From contig NC_092183.1 of assembly GCF_043641665.1 (NCBI RefSeq), positions 14,656,501-14,720,500 on the forward strand: DNA of 64,000 nt, given 5' to 3'. Below, one piece after another: positions 25,588 to 40,500 of this stretch. The position numbers were made by a program, and so were the translations under genes. The stretch comes from Enoplosus armatus. Its lineage: Eukaryota; Chordata; Actinopteri; Centrarchiformes; Enoplosidae. Under the pieces are notes generated by a model. The model did not search any database. It was not told the DNA's origin and saw nothing but the letters and a program-made list of their open reading frames with translations. The number at the start of each line of letters is the position of its first letter. Within the stretch, counting starts at the first letter, position 1.

Positions 25588-28500
25588 TTAACTGGTGCTG
25601 GCGCTGTCCATCGTTGCGAGCAGATGCGAGAGCTTGGCCCGCTGGGATGGAGTAATATTTTGGCTCATGTGGATGATGCAGTCCATGGCTACGTCAGGGT
25701 TGGCCTGCACCAGGCTAGAACACAACACAAAATTAGCTATTAAACATGCTGGAATAAATTATATTATCATTTAAAGCAGAGATGGGGAGATTGGTGAAAG
25801 CTGGTTTGCAGCATATTCTGTCATATGACTTTCTGTTGCCTGCCTCTTATATATCAGAAACTCACTTGTGGTGGCATATCACCGTCATGACTCTATCAAT
25901 ATTAAATTACCCTGACAGGCCCAGCATGCATCTCAGTGAGGTTTCAGTTATAGGGTGGACTCAACAGCTAAGAATATAAGAAAACCTCTTTGATTTATAT
26001 GTCCTAAATGCCTTAAGATGAAGATATATTGTCAGTGTAGCTGTAGAGTTAAATTCATTAGGTGTAGCTCTGTGATGTCATTTTAAGTTTTGCGAAGATG
26101 TGACACATGGCTTTTTGGCATTAATAAGATCATGGCAATGAAAATCAGGTTACAAAATGTGTGTCTGCATACCTGCGGATATGTTTCAAAGTGTTTTCTC
26201 TTTTCAGGTACTTGATGTTCTCTCGGATGGCTGATCGAGTGCCATCCTCCTCGGACAAATGCTTCTCAAGCCACTCAACTACTGCCTGGTTATTATCCCA
26301 GAGGTAGGCCTGGAAAAGCAGGTAATCTCTGATCAGTTTTAACAACGAAGTGCTCAAAAGCAACCGGGTCACAGGCAAAGACTGACACTGGACTGATTAG
26401 ACATTCAAAACTAGGGATTCGCTTTTTAAGTCTGTAAGTATTGATAAAGTTTACAGTAGTTAACGGGTAAAAAACTGCACCACTCTACAAGTATAATGTC
26501 ACACAGCTATTCTTCCATGCCCCGTTTTGTGGCTAAATTTGACCCACTCAGGTGAACCACTTTACAGACATTAATTCACACTGTTCACATCACATTTAGT
26601 GCATGAGCAGAGACAGTATTCTCTGACTGTCGTAACATACCTTGACTGTTCCTTCTGTTTCAACAAACCAGCGTCGCAGCATGGACTGCATGTGTCCGTC
26701 ACTGAGGTCCTTGTTGGCCTGCAGAATCTCACACTTCACCACCTGCTCCAACAGGAGGCGACGCAGCCGCCAGTAGAAGAAAGTCCGCACATTCTTCCAA
26801 TCCAAAATATCCTGTCAAGAGTATCAAAGGGAACAGTAACATACACGTTATAAATACACGTTTATTTTCTGCATCTAATGTTGCACACATATTACCAGTC
26901 AACACATGCTCACTCACAGTGATGACACCCTTCTCCTGCATCCTGCCCGGGGTGTCGTGAAGATCTACAAACTGCACTGCCACCTGGTGGTAGATGGGCA
27001 GCAGGAATTCCTCTCTTGCTTTGAGCTTTGACTCCAGCTCTCTGCACTGTTTGTCAGACAGCTCGGGGCAAGCTGATGAAAACAGAAGTGCTCTGAGTAA
27101 CGCCAGGACTTGCCAGTAAGGTTATAAACATCCCAGCTGTATTGCAATTAAAAGGGAACTAAAATAGCCTTTACCAAGCTGCTCCACCAGACTAGCATAG
27201 ACTGAGTCTAGTCTTCTCATGGTCTTCAGCAGGTCCTTCCTCCTGAATTTGATCTCCACGGTACCCTCAGCCTCCAGCACACCACCTCTGGACATAGAAA
27301 GCACCACAGCAACAGAAAGTCACAAACTGGTTATTCTCACACACACCTCTTGCCTAGGTTGGGAACACCATAGAGTAAACATTTAAAAAACACGACTGCT
27401 TTATGTACCTGCTCTCCCTGTCTGCATAGAGCTCCATACACAGTGGGTTGATGGTGGGGTCTATCACCACCCACGAGCCTCCTCTCAGCTCAGCGTGTGG
27501 TGGGATGTACACCAGCACCGGCTGATGGAAACCACGCAGGGCATCCACGATAAAGGCCCCAAACTTCAGTATCTGGTCATACATATCTGGGAGGGAAATG
27601 TTTTTTTATTTAATAACAAAAGCTCTTGCATGTATCACAGCAAAGTTTAGCATTCGTCCTATACCCTTCATTCCACCAGAGAAGCCCCTCCAGTTGGCAA
27701 ACACCATGAGAGGCAGACGTTCACGGTTGAAGTCACAAATCGCCTGAGCTGTTTTAAAGGCTGAATCTGGAAACCACACCTGGCCAGCCTGCTGCAGAAC
27801 CTAACATGAACACACAAAAACATGGGCAGAGGTGAAATACTGTGATATAATATGTTTAAACATGATAAATGATAAATGAACATGAGATTTACTCACTTTA
27901 GATTCTGAATCCAGGTTTGCTGGATCTGCCGGGACTGTGAGCTCAACTGTGCGTGTTTCAACAGCAATGACACCGAGGGGAATTCCTCCCAATCTGTTTT
28001 CATTCAACAGTTATTTATCGATTTACGTGTAAGGTTTAAAAGAACACAATATTTTACGAGTGTGTACATATATCTTTTACCGAGCTCTGCCAACAACCAC
28101 TGTCTGAGCCCAGGACTCCATGATCTCCATGAAAGAGCCATGGTCGAAGAATCCACTCTGCCAGGTGCCTCTCACCGCTAATGACACAAACGCAGACAGA
28201 AAGGAAATGAACCAGGCTGATTACTGAAATACAACACTTTGAGAATTTAAATTGTGTCCTGACACTCACTGGGGTGCGGCCTCCCAGCCAGCATCCAGCG
28301 GGGGTCATACGGTGTTTTAGTGGGAGTATATTCTATCTCTCTGTCCACCGGATCTGTAGTGGCTACAACAGGCACAGGGGAGTGTTTGTTCTGTGAGGAG
28401 AAGAGCCACAGTTAGTGATCTGAAGTGTTGTACAGGCCTAACAGCCACACTACACGAACTTTCACACGTTCAGCCAAACCTTTGGCATGTAGGAGAGCCA

Positions 28501-31500
28501 CTGGAGGATGGTGAAGACACCCTCAAAGTCATCTGGCACAGTGTTGTGTGTGACTCCATTATTGTGCATGATCTGGATCCCTCCCAGCTGGTTGTTGGAA
28601 GTATAGACCTCTCGGCCTAAAACCTGCACAGGAACAGGAACTTCAATGACCACGTTCAGGGATATTTTTTAAACCAACCACAAAATGGGCATGTTTACAT
28701 CGATAGTGAAGTGTTAAAGTGACAACATGCATGTTTAAGGAGACCAACAAAGTAATGTCTCTTTTGATTGGCTTTGTCTACAACATATTTTGCCTAGTTA
28801 TTCTTCTAATTTGCTTTATTTTTTTCCCCTTTTTGTTTGCCTTTATTACTGCAGTACTTAACCTGGTGTTTGCCTGGTTCTGGCAAACAGACCAGGTCTA
28901 ATATAACAAATGTGTTTATTCTAATGATTTTAATGAATATTGTATATTCATATACCAACAAACCTTGTTAAGAGCGCCTGCTCCAGTCAGGATAATGTGA
29001 GAGTTTTCCACCTGAATCACCCTCTGCCCCAAACGGACCAGATAGGCTCCAATTCCAATAGCACGACACGTCACCTGCAAGAGCATAAAAAGTGACTCAA
29101 TATCCAAGAGGATCACGTGGGCTCTTCTTACTCAGAGAAATCAGATCCACATTCTCACCATACTAATTGTAATAATCTCCTCGTAGGCCTGAGAGGATTC
29201 TCCAGCAATGGTGCCAGAACCTCTGAGGTTCTCAACCCCAAGACCTTCATCCTTCCCGATGACGTCAGTGATGATGTACCTGTAACAGATACAGTGAGTC
29301 GGCACAGTGAGAAGACACAAAATAGGGGTGTCAAATATTTCAATTAGCTGAATTTGCTATTTTATGAGAACAAACAACCAATGCTTTGTAGTACCTGGAC
29401 TCTCCACCTTCCTCTACATGGTGACAGTGAACAGCATTGGTGGAGCTGATACGTGTGTAGTCCTGTGGTGTCAGGTAAAGGTACTTGAAACCCTACAGAG
29501 AAATGGAAATAAATGTCAAATGACAAACCGCACATACATATTGCTGCAGTATTCCCTGTGGTCATTTCCTCGACTAGTGTCGAATATTAGGAGAAACACA
29601 TTCCAGAGATCACCTTGTAGGGGTCAGCAGGGTCAATCCAGGCCACCTGGAACATGTGTTTGATCTCTTCAGCAAGGCCGATGCGCGCTCCACTGTTGGC
29701 TGCGATGTAAATGCGGGGGATGCCCTCCGCCCGAGCCAACTCAGACGCCCTGAGGAACAGCTCGTCCTCTTGAGGACCAAATGAGCCGATCATGTGAGTG
29801 ATGTCGTTACAGATGACAATGATATCTCTGCCCTCTGGGTACTCTGGAGTCTTCATCTTCATCCTGAAGGCAACCATTCCCACCTGGTGAAGAACAGTTA
29901 CAGTGGTTATCAGTATCATCACACAGAGAAAGCATGAACTGACATAAATGCTCTAAAAAGCCTCCTACATCATTGTCTCCAGGCAGGCGGTTCATTTGTG
30001 TGAGTCGACCTTGAGGGTCCAGAACCAGTTCGGTGCACATCAGCACGTCTTTAGGGTGTTTGTCCCCTGGACCCCAAAGCTTAAACAGTGCCTAGAGAAA
30101 GATTTTCAGTACGCATCAGAGACCTTAGAAACCACAAAAAAAAAGAAATAGATCTACTTCAGTGAGTTAGCAGTACCTGTCTGAACATCTCAGGGAAGTC
30201 GTAGACGTATGTCGTCCCCAGAGTTTGAGCCTGGAAGCGTTTGGCCTGCAGAAGGTCTTTGGTCACATACGGAGTGTTGATCAGCATGCCATGCAGAAGA
30301 CCCTGCTTATCTCCATATGACTGGAACATGATCTGAAAAGGGAAACATGATGGAGGTGAATTAGTGATAAAACAACCACACAGAATGAATACCCTGCCAT
30401 CATCTTTTGGTTTACATTTCATTGCACAAAATGCTTGAAGGAGGGTGCCCCAGTCTACTGTCTTCACCTGTCCAGAACTCAGGTCAGTGACCTCCTTGTA
30501 CAGGCTGATGTCCAAGTAATAGCCAGACTCATTAGTGAGAAACAGGCGGACAGGAACAGCATTCCCAGTTGGTGTCAGACGGATGTTGATCTTCAGCTCT
30601 GCCTGCATGACCCGCAGCTTCCAAAGGCGGCTGCCGTAGCGCATCACCATGGATCGGACAGACTCCTCTATCTGGGGGCCCAAGAAGAGGACAAGGATGT
30701 TAAAAAGACCACTGAGAATTAAATCTGATATATACAGTACATGAAGAAGTCTGAAGTCTGTATACATAGTTATTTCAACAAATGTGGACAACAGACATTG
30801 AAATCATAACAAAAAGGACACCTCTAAAACAAAATTGACTATTGACTCAAAACTATGAATAATAATACTATAATACAGTATTATGGTATTATATATGTGC
30901 TGGACACTGACTTTAGAGGGGTCCATAATGACAGTGGGGACGAAGTTGAGGAAGATGTGGTTGCAGTCTGTGCGGACACTGGTGTTACTGAAGGCCACCT
31001 CCAGCTCATCCATGGCTTCCAACAGAAGACGTTCTCCCTCATTTTGAAGGTATTCAAAGGAGGCTTCCTGGTTGTGTATATAAAATAGATTTAAATTACT
31101 AAAATAAAATCATCACTAACCAAATACTACCAACAATTTCTTTAATATGGAAATTAAAAACCTTTCACCTTGAGAAAACAGTCTAGCAAGAAAAAAACAA
31201 CTACTAATGATGTCTTTTTAAAGAACCAATCAGTTGTACTTTCCAGTTGCTCTGCTTACTTTTGTAATGAGATCCGAGTGGCGGATAATAGCTCGTATGA
31301 AGAAGCGGTAGTCTGTGACTTCAGCCCCCTCCTGCACACGGGCGGCACCGAGGTAGAGGTGCATCTTGTGGTTGGCACAGGGGACGGCTGTCAAGTCGAA
31401 GTTCCTCATGCGGTTGAGCTCCAGCTGAAACGCTAAAGCTGGCTCCAGATTACGGTAAATACGATCCTCCTGGAACTGAGGGGAGAGATGAAAGGTCATC

Positions 31501-34500
31501 ATCTCCTCAGGCGGCAGGATATCAACTCAGTAACTAACTGTAATCTGATCATCTATTCTACGATTACAGGATCTATTAAGTTCTATTAGATAAAACTTAC
31601 CCCATCTCTAGCTCTGAAAGTGAAGAACTTGGGAAATTCTCTCTGTTAAAATGATCAAAATAATAATAATCAGATACAAAGTGTATTTTCAGAGCAAATG
31701 CGTGTACTTGTAAAAGCAGCTTTACTGAACACAATTAGTGTAGCTATGGTGAGGCAGTGACTAAATCATATTTTAGTCAAAAAAATGTATGAACCTCATT
31801 TTCAATAATAAATATGAATATTAGCCACGTATCCAGTACTTAAAGAATCAATATATATAAATATATTCGACTGATACAGTGAGCCTAATGAAAATAGTGT
31901 ACTTGCTCAGATTGTTGTTAAATTACCTTCTGTGCAATCAGAAATGTGATTCTCCTGATTCCATACTCAAAGAGGACAGCTTTCTGTAAAACAAACACAC
32001 CATTTTCAATTCAATAACAAAAAACTGAAACTATATCTCACATTCATCTCAAGATTCAGTCATGTGTTATGAAGAATGAGTCATAGTCATTTAAGGAGCT
32101 AGCTGACCTTTGATTGGGCGAAGGCAGTGAAGGCTGTTACCAAAGCATCGTCATCTTCAGTGTCTGCTGTTTTTATGGACACATTAATGATGTGGATTGG
32201 GTTCTCCCTTGTATTCTGTAGGGGATGGAGGAGACACTGGTGAAATGAAAACAGCCTTCTTTATTGATAAGCCAGTGACCATTATACACACCCAGAGTGC
32301 TCACCTTGAAGTTCTCCTCCTCATAGAGAATGGAGCAAGACTCTGAGAATGGAGCGCTCTCCAAGAGTGGTTCTGCAAAGCTGGAGAGAACCTCATCAAC
32401 ATTCCTGCAAAAGAAAAAGAAACACATCAACAGATTTATTTTTACTGTGATCTACACACCTCTGCCATCAATAAACCGGACAGAAAAGAAAATGATCCTC
32501 AAGTTTAAAGGGACCTTTTGAAGTCGTCAAAACACTGGAAAGCCACCATGGCACCCATTCGCTGGCAGGGTGGAGACAAGGCTCCCTCCATGAAGAGCTC
32601 ACTGCTCTGCCGCCTCATTTTAAACTGGCCTGATCCACTCACTGGCACAGGAACCCTGAAAAACGAGACACACAGAGACAGCAACAGCAAGACAGAACCA
32701 CTGAATGATCACATAGAGGTTTGCTTTAGAAAAAGACACTTAACAGCCAGAAGTACAAATATCCGTACAGAGAGCAATTGAAGCAAATCTTGATGTTCTT
32801 ATCTATTCAACAAGAAGCAACCAAGTCTGACCACCCTCATATCCAATTATAATTACATACAGTTGATAGGTACATTTCATGTAATGAATTGAAAGGGATT
32901 ATGAATTGTTGTTATCTATATTGTAATTGTTACAATGTCTGATTGAGAGTTGCAAACCAAGAATCCAAATTTGATGCTGGAGAATTCAGGCTCCCCATTC
33001 GGTAGCAGTCAACAGGCGTGAAGTTTTTAAGAGGAACATGGAATAAAATACGAGATGCACCTCTCAAAAAGCTCCGGATTGCTTTACAAGTTTAGAGAAG
33101 CAGAAGCTCGGCTAAAAAGTGAATTAAGAAGGACTTGTTAGAGGAGTCCTTAAGCAAATGTTTCTGGTTTCACAGGACAGGAGGAACAAAAGCAACACAG
33201 TGCGTTCGACATGCATTGCTGTGAGACATACACACGATCAGATGGTTTGGCTGGTTGGGAGTAGCTGTACTCTACCTGTTCAGAGTAGGGCTGCTCCCTC
33301 TGAAATAAGATGATTGACAGGTGAATATCAGCAATGAATGATCAAACTGTACCTCTACCTCGAGGCATCATGATGATTAGATTAACAGCACTTTACAAGA
33401 CGCACATTCACATTAATGTTCAGTGGGTAAAACCATTCTCCATTCAAAGTTAGCCATAAGCAGTTACAGCAGTAGTTTAGAGGAAGTTTATCGATTTATC
33501 TTTATTGATCCATCAGGCCAATGTTATAGAGAGGACTGGAGAGGGTTGAGGGATACTTGAAGAATGTTTTGTAAGGCCTATATTTCTTTAAACAGTCACA
33601 AAGTGAGGTACTTTTCAATGAAAAGTCTCAACAGAGAGACGACAGCACAGCCTCTGATGCTGTGTTGAGACAGTATATGTCAAATTTTGGAAGTCGTAGT
33701 TACTCACCAGTAATTCAATAATCTTCGCAGCGTAGTTTAGTGAAGGAAACATGTTACCTGTTTGGGTGTGATGAAGGCAGCATGAACTGAAAGTCTACAG
33801 CGCACGTTCCATCCTGCAGCTGGTGATGCTGGATGCTGTTTAGCTCGTAGGCGATGTAAGCTCTGCGCACATACACCTGAAAGTCAACACGGAACAAGTC
33901 ATTATCACTAATTAAGAAATAGAAATGTATACGAAAGAAACTCCTTAGTGTCCACTGACCGTACCTCCAAAGCGGCCATGCAGACAACTTGATTGGAGTG
34001 ATAGAAGAAATTGGGCAAAACATCGAAAATGGAGGTTTCAGAGAGAATGAGTTTCTGTGCAAAAGAAAAAAAAAATATTCATTTGATATTCCTGCCGCTA
34101 GAAATTGATGATTACAACAAAATTTCTCCACACAAGACTAACCTTCAAGTTTTCTGGACAAAACTGGTGGCCGTACATGTCGATGGCTGACAGGAAGATG
34201 GACTCCACCTGGTTGTGCCTCAGTTCGTATGATGGTAAATGGGAGGCAATCAAGACCTACGAAACATTGGCAAATATAATATCAAGTCTATACAGATGGA
34301 ATAGCCTGATTATAAAAAAAAGGTACACAATTTCTTGAAATTTGAAGTCCTGTCTGCCAGATTACTTTGACTAAACAATATATTATAATCTGAGATGTTA
34401 CCTGTCTGGCTCTCAAGGCCACCTTTGAGTTCTCCATCTTGCTAAGCTGCGTGAGCTCATTCAGAATTGCCATCAGCTCATCTGCCAGCGTGGAATCTCT

Positions 34501-37500
34501 TCCACACAGCTGGTCCTACACAGTGCACAATGTGTCTTTAACTACAACTTACATGTTGGAGGATTGTTTAATTTATGCATGCCAGTGTTGCGGTTGCCTT
34601 ACTATGAGCATCGTGACTAGGACGTTCTTCTTGGGGACCTGGGCGTGAGAGAAGATGTACTCCAGCACAGGACTCATGTCAGGTTTGTGCTGCTCTCTAA
34701 GGTTGATAACACACTTGTCATAGTGAGCTGTTTGTGAGAACAAGAGTAAAACTGTGTTAGCTATGACAAACAAAGAAAATTCCTTTGCAATTAAAGTGTA
34801 GCGTATTAATGTCACCTTGCTGAAACTGCATCTCTACTTGCAGGTATCGCTTCAGCAGATCGAGAACCACAGACTTCATATAACCACGAATTCCACTGCG
34901 GTACCTGGACCAGACATATTTGATGCCAATATTGTTCTATATGTTATGTGTTACTGCTGTACAATCTGCATCTGACAAAAAAGAACAAAACCAACCTCTG
35001 TACGAGCTGAACAATACTCTGAGTGTTCATGAAGAAGACCTCTCGGTCAGCCTTCCTCTGCAGAGTTGCTGCATGGCTGTCTAGAACATTTGCAATCTGG
35101 AAGAAATGAAGGCAAACATATTTTATCATATACGTCATATTGACAACAAAGGCACAACTGCAACCATCAGTATGTCACTATCTCACTATCACTCACTATC
35201 TGTCACACATCTCTCACCCTTTGGCTGGGGAACTGGCAGAGGACAGAGGTGATGTTGCTCGCGTACTGTGCCATGACTTTACGGATATCTTTCTCCACAC
35301 CAGGAGGGATGCGACCCGCCACACTCGTCATGATCTCCTGGAGTTCCAACAGTGGCAGCGAGGGGTCCCTTAAAGTCTTCATCAGGGTCCCCACCCACTG
35401 CTTCAGCTGCACGTATGAACATGCACATATAATTAATAAAACTGATGGTATCATTTAAGAATCTGTAGTGGCAGAAAGCCTGCTATGTACCTTGCTGCTG
35501 AAGTAGGGCTCTTCAAGGCAGTAGCCATCCATAACTTTACCCAAGTATTCCAGCACGCTGTGAAAAACCTGGTGAAGCTTTTCCCCAACAATGGGCAGTG
35601 GTTGCTGGGGTGGCAGTATGGCCGTGTTGAGCTCCACCTATGACAGGAGGCGAAAGCAGGAAAGAACAGATTCCATTATTATCTGCAATAACCAATAAAA
35701 ATTTAAAACGTGGGACACAGAATAGAATTATTTGTTTACCAACCAGAGCTTAAACAACCAACAGTAAACACTTGTAATATAATATTTTAAGTAAATCTAG
35801 AGTAAATCTGGACAAACTCAGGCCACAATGTTCCAAAACAGCTAATTTGACACTTTTTAGATCTGAACATCAGAATAATGTTATAAAGTGGTATAAATTA
35901 TGAGGCACAATTAAGAGAGCAATGTATGCACTGTACCTTGTGATTTTCCACTCACTTACCCGATGTATACTGCTGGGGTCATCCAGGTCTATACGTGCCA
36001 CCACACAGCCAGGCTGCAGAACTGCTCCAGGTCTCTTGACAAAGTGGATACAACCAGACTGCTGCACAGTCAAAGTCATCACCATCTTCATCACCTGAAA
36101 CGGCAGCACAAACAGCCAGTCAATTAAAATATCTTAAGACACAGCACGCCACAAGAAATCGATTTTTTACCAAAAATCTGTCACATTCACCTCAATCTCT
36201 GCATACGTTTCTCCTGCACAAATGTGGCCGCCATCCTCGATCATGTACTGCAGCAGTTTACCAGCAGAGGGAGACCTTAGCACCGTGGGGTCCCTCTCCT
36301 TCTCAAACACGCAAGTCTTGTTGCCAACAGTGATGCGGTAGCTGTCGGGATGAAGTAATTCAGAAAGAATGAGTAAAACAAACAAAACAAAACAAACAGA
36401 TGAACCCAGACGTGCAGGTTCGATAGCTCTTGCCTGTCCACTTCCTCCTTCATGTAGGTGGTGTGGCTGTTGCCGTCATAGGACAGCAGGAGGCCACCGT
36501 CACTCAGCCTGTGGACATCTATCTCGATGTTGGAGCCGTTCATCATGATGATGTACGTGGTTGGAGATTGACGAGCCACCTGCAGGCAGCAGTGGATCAT
36601 TTATTGATTAAAAAAGGGCAACAGATTGAATCAAACAAGGAACGTGTGGAGGGAATAAAGCAGGTACCTTGAGGCAGAACTTGACTCCTTCATATATTAG
36701 GTCCACATTGACAGAGTTGAGGAGGCTGGCTGCAGGCAGCACTTGGCCTCTATAGATGCAGCAGGTCATGTTTTTATAAGGCAGTCATATAAACATACAG
36801 TAAGAATTGTAGTGAGACCTTAATAAGAAGGAACTGTGTCTACTGACCTCTCCAGTGAATGTAGGTAGTCAGACATGCTCTTTCGGAAGCTTGCATCAGC
36901 AACATGCAAAGCCCCACAAACAATACCCAGCATGGTATCTGGTCTCTCCGCCTGCAGGAAGAGCATGTGGAGTCATTAAACTACACACTAGATCAGTGAC
37001 CGAGCACCCAGGCCTGTAGGTAGGCATGAGGTCTTCTCCTACCTGCACTTTCTCTGCAATAAGATGGTCCAGCCAGCCGGTGTCGATGTCATTGTTCCTG
37101 AAGCTTTCTGTTTCTAGTAACTTAATGAGGTATTCAACCGTGGTCCTGAAGTCACCTCTGATGGACAGCTCCTTCATAGCCACCACCATGTTCCTGAAGC
37201 ACATGGCAAATATGACAGATGTGTTGTCTCTGAGTCGACACCTAAAAGCTTTAATTGCTTGAGATCAAACATCACGGGATCATAGGAACAAAAAAAAAAA
37301 AAAAAAAAGAAGCTTACGAGATGGCTTCTTCACGGTTCTCGCCCCAGGAGAAACAGTGTCCAAACTGGGAGTCTGCAAATTCATGCAGGCCGCCAGTTGC
37401 CCCCACACTGAAATAACCCCAGACGTTTTTACTGCTGCGGAAGTTCAGCTCCTGCACGGTGCCAGAACTGGGTTTGAACCCCTGTGAGGGAGCACAAGGA

Positions 37501-40500
37501 CGACAAGTCAGTAGTGCAAATCAAACATATGAAACAAAACAAGTGTGTTTTTTGAGTGAGTGTTTTTGAGCTCTACCTCATCAGGGTTCTCACTGGTGAT
37601 CCGGGCAGCTATGACGTGCCCTCTTGGACTCGGCATGCAGTCTGGAGTCTCAAAATTAATGATGGTGTCACCCCACGGAGTTTCTCCATAAAGCAAGCGG
37701 ATGTCCTTAATTCTATGAAGAGGGATGCCCATCGCAATCTATCAGGGATTAAACACTGAGTTAAAAAGGAGGGATTGGATATCTGGCTGTAGTCTCATTT
37801 GCAAGAGAAGGATTCATATTGTTCCTGAAGTATAATTATTCTTGTATACCTGAAGCTGGGCAGCAGGCAGGTTTACATCTCCGATCATCTCTGTGCAGGG
37901 ATGTTCCACCTGCAGGCGAGGATTCAGCTCCAGGAAATGGAAACTTCCGTCTTCAGAGAAGAGATATTCCACAGTACCTGCACTCACGTAGCCCACCATC
38001 TTGGCCAGCCGCACAGCATACTGGGCCAGAAGGAGGAGACAAAACGTCAAGTCTCAAGCTAATTAATTCATTAGTGTTGAAAAATAAAATCCATGCAGTG
38101 GCGTAAACTGACCCGCTCCATTTGCTCAAATGTTGAGGGAGCGGCTATGGTGGCAGGAGCCTCCTCTATGATCTTCTGGTGCCTTCTTTGGATGGAGCAG
38201 TCTCGTCCGAACAGAGAGATGGCGTTTCCATACTCATCTGCCAGTATCTGAACCTCAAGGTGTCTTGCATGCTGAGCCAGCTGCATGATGAAGATGGGTG
38301 AGCCGGGTACCTCTGTCTGAACCTGCACTCCAAAAAAAGAAAACCAAAAAAAACCCACACTGTATAAAGTGGGGTCTCAATCACAAAGAAATCAAGCACT
38401 TGGCTGTAAAATGTAATAACACAAACCTGTCTAAAGAAACTTGGAAAATCCTCAGAACTTTCTACTTTCCGGATACCCTTTCCACCTCCACCCTCAGAGG
38501 CCTTGATAACAACCGGATAACCGATTCTCTCAGCCCCCTGTGAAACGTCACATAAAATATAATTTAAAATAAAATAGATTTGCTTGAAGGGGGGGGGTGT
38601 ATAGATATTATTATCATATGCTTACTGCCAGCCCATCATCTACATCCTGAACACAGCCCTTTGTGTAGACCTCTGGAGGAACACTGATTACATTGCTCAG
38701 TGTCTGGTCCTCCTCTTTCCAGTCCACTCTTAGACCTGGAGCACCATGACACACAAGGACAGAACATAAAAACACTGCATTCACTCTATACAGGTGCACA
38801 AATATGAACTTTAAAATGAACCATATCACTGGGTCTATATTCTGTGTCTACCGTACAGTTTGTGTTACTGTACGTTATGAGAACTGATGAGAACTGAGAC
38901 AGTGCTGGAGGTAAAGCATCACCTGATCCACTCCATGGTAGTGTGGGAATGTCAGCACTCTGAGCCACAATGGAAGAAGCCACCTTATCCCCGAGAGCCC
39001 ACATGGCTTTACTGGACGGCCCTGAGAAATACAGTCAGTTAACAATGAGATCTGACTCAGGTGCGAATAAACCAAATAAATGTAATGTGAACGTTCTGTG
39101 GTTTCAAGCTGGATTTTACCTAAGAATGATATTCCTGCTTTGTTCAACAGCTCGGGTAGTTTGGGATTTTCTGAGGCATGACCCCAACCAGCCCACACAG
39201 CCTGTTAACAGTGATATATATACACACACACACACACACACTTAATCATTTATCACAGTTTCTTTATTAACAGGTGGATGAGGTCGAAGAGGAAAAGGTT
39301 TAACTCAGAAAGACCACTGTTGTTTAGATAAATGATGAAGAGTACCTGCACTGGGATTCTCTTGGCAATGTCCACTATCAGCTCTACGTTGGCGTAGTTG
39401 TTATTGTTGGGCCCACCGGGTACAGGCACATAATGGTCCGCCATTTTAATGTATTCTGTAAGGAAAAGGAGAAACATATAACAATTTATTCAGCACAGGC
39501 TTTCAGGGAATCCCTTTGACTTACAGCTAGGACACAGTTTCTAGTGTTTTCCTCTCACCAGTCTCTCACTCAGATAACTGCTGGGAAATAAAAAAGGATC
39601 TGTATCAAGTTTACAATGACCTGCATTAGCTTTCAAGTCTTCAGGGGTTACCATGACCACAAAACGGATGGTCCTTTCATTCCGAAACATTTCGTAGGAC
39701 CAGCGGCGGATAGAGCGCATACATTTGACTGCGGCTATCCCGTTGTTAGCTATCAGCACCTGGAACAGAAACAGAAACCACTTGTATCGTCTATACAAGA
39801 AAAAGCTGCATATCGCTAAGCAATGAAAAATTAGACACTCAAAAATACAGGAAGGACTTTCATTCTTACTTTTTCAATGACACGGTTGCCACCAAATCGG
39901 GTGACAAACTCAGCAGGAGAGGCCACGGTGAAGTCCCTCTGTAGATCCATCTTTCTGTGTTCACGTCCTTTCTTCACCAAGTGCAGACCAGACATGCTAG
40001 GCCTGCAGGGGAAAGCTCATGGTTAGCTGTCTTGGTTGTAAACAGCTACATATCAGTGTGAGTCAAGGACTGTGTACAGCTGCACAACTACAACAGCATA
40101 GAAAATCAAAAACCAAAGTCAAAGTTCAGTCTCTCTCCTCAAATGGCAAAGACAGACTGTGGACCAGCCCATTTATTTCTGACCTTCTGACCTTCTTCTG
40201 ACCACCGCTCTTCACAAAAAATAAGTCACGGAAAAGTGCAATCTCAACAAACCATTAGGTACAGAAATGAGGTCTACACTATCACTCTCTGTGTCCCTTT
40301 TTATCGGATGTTCAGCACAGCAAGGACAATAAAAAGGTAAACATGTCGTCAGCACGATGCATTCACACAGACTGCACCTCGCCCAATCAGACAACAGGTG
40401 TACAGTAAGAGTAATAATAAAACATGTATTCAAAACTATTCAAAACACACCAGTCGGGCCGGTATTAGTGATAATTTTGCATCCATACTCTTTATTTCTG

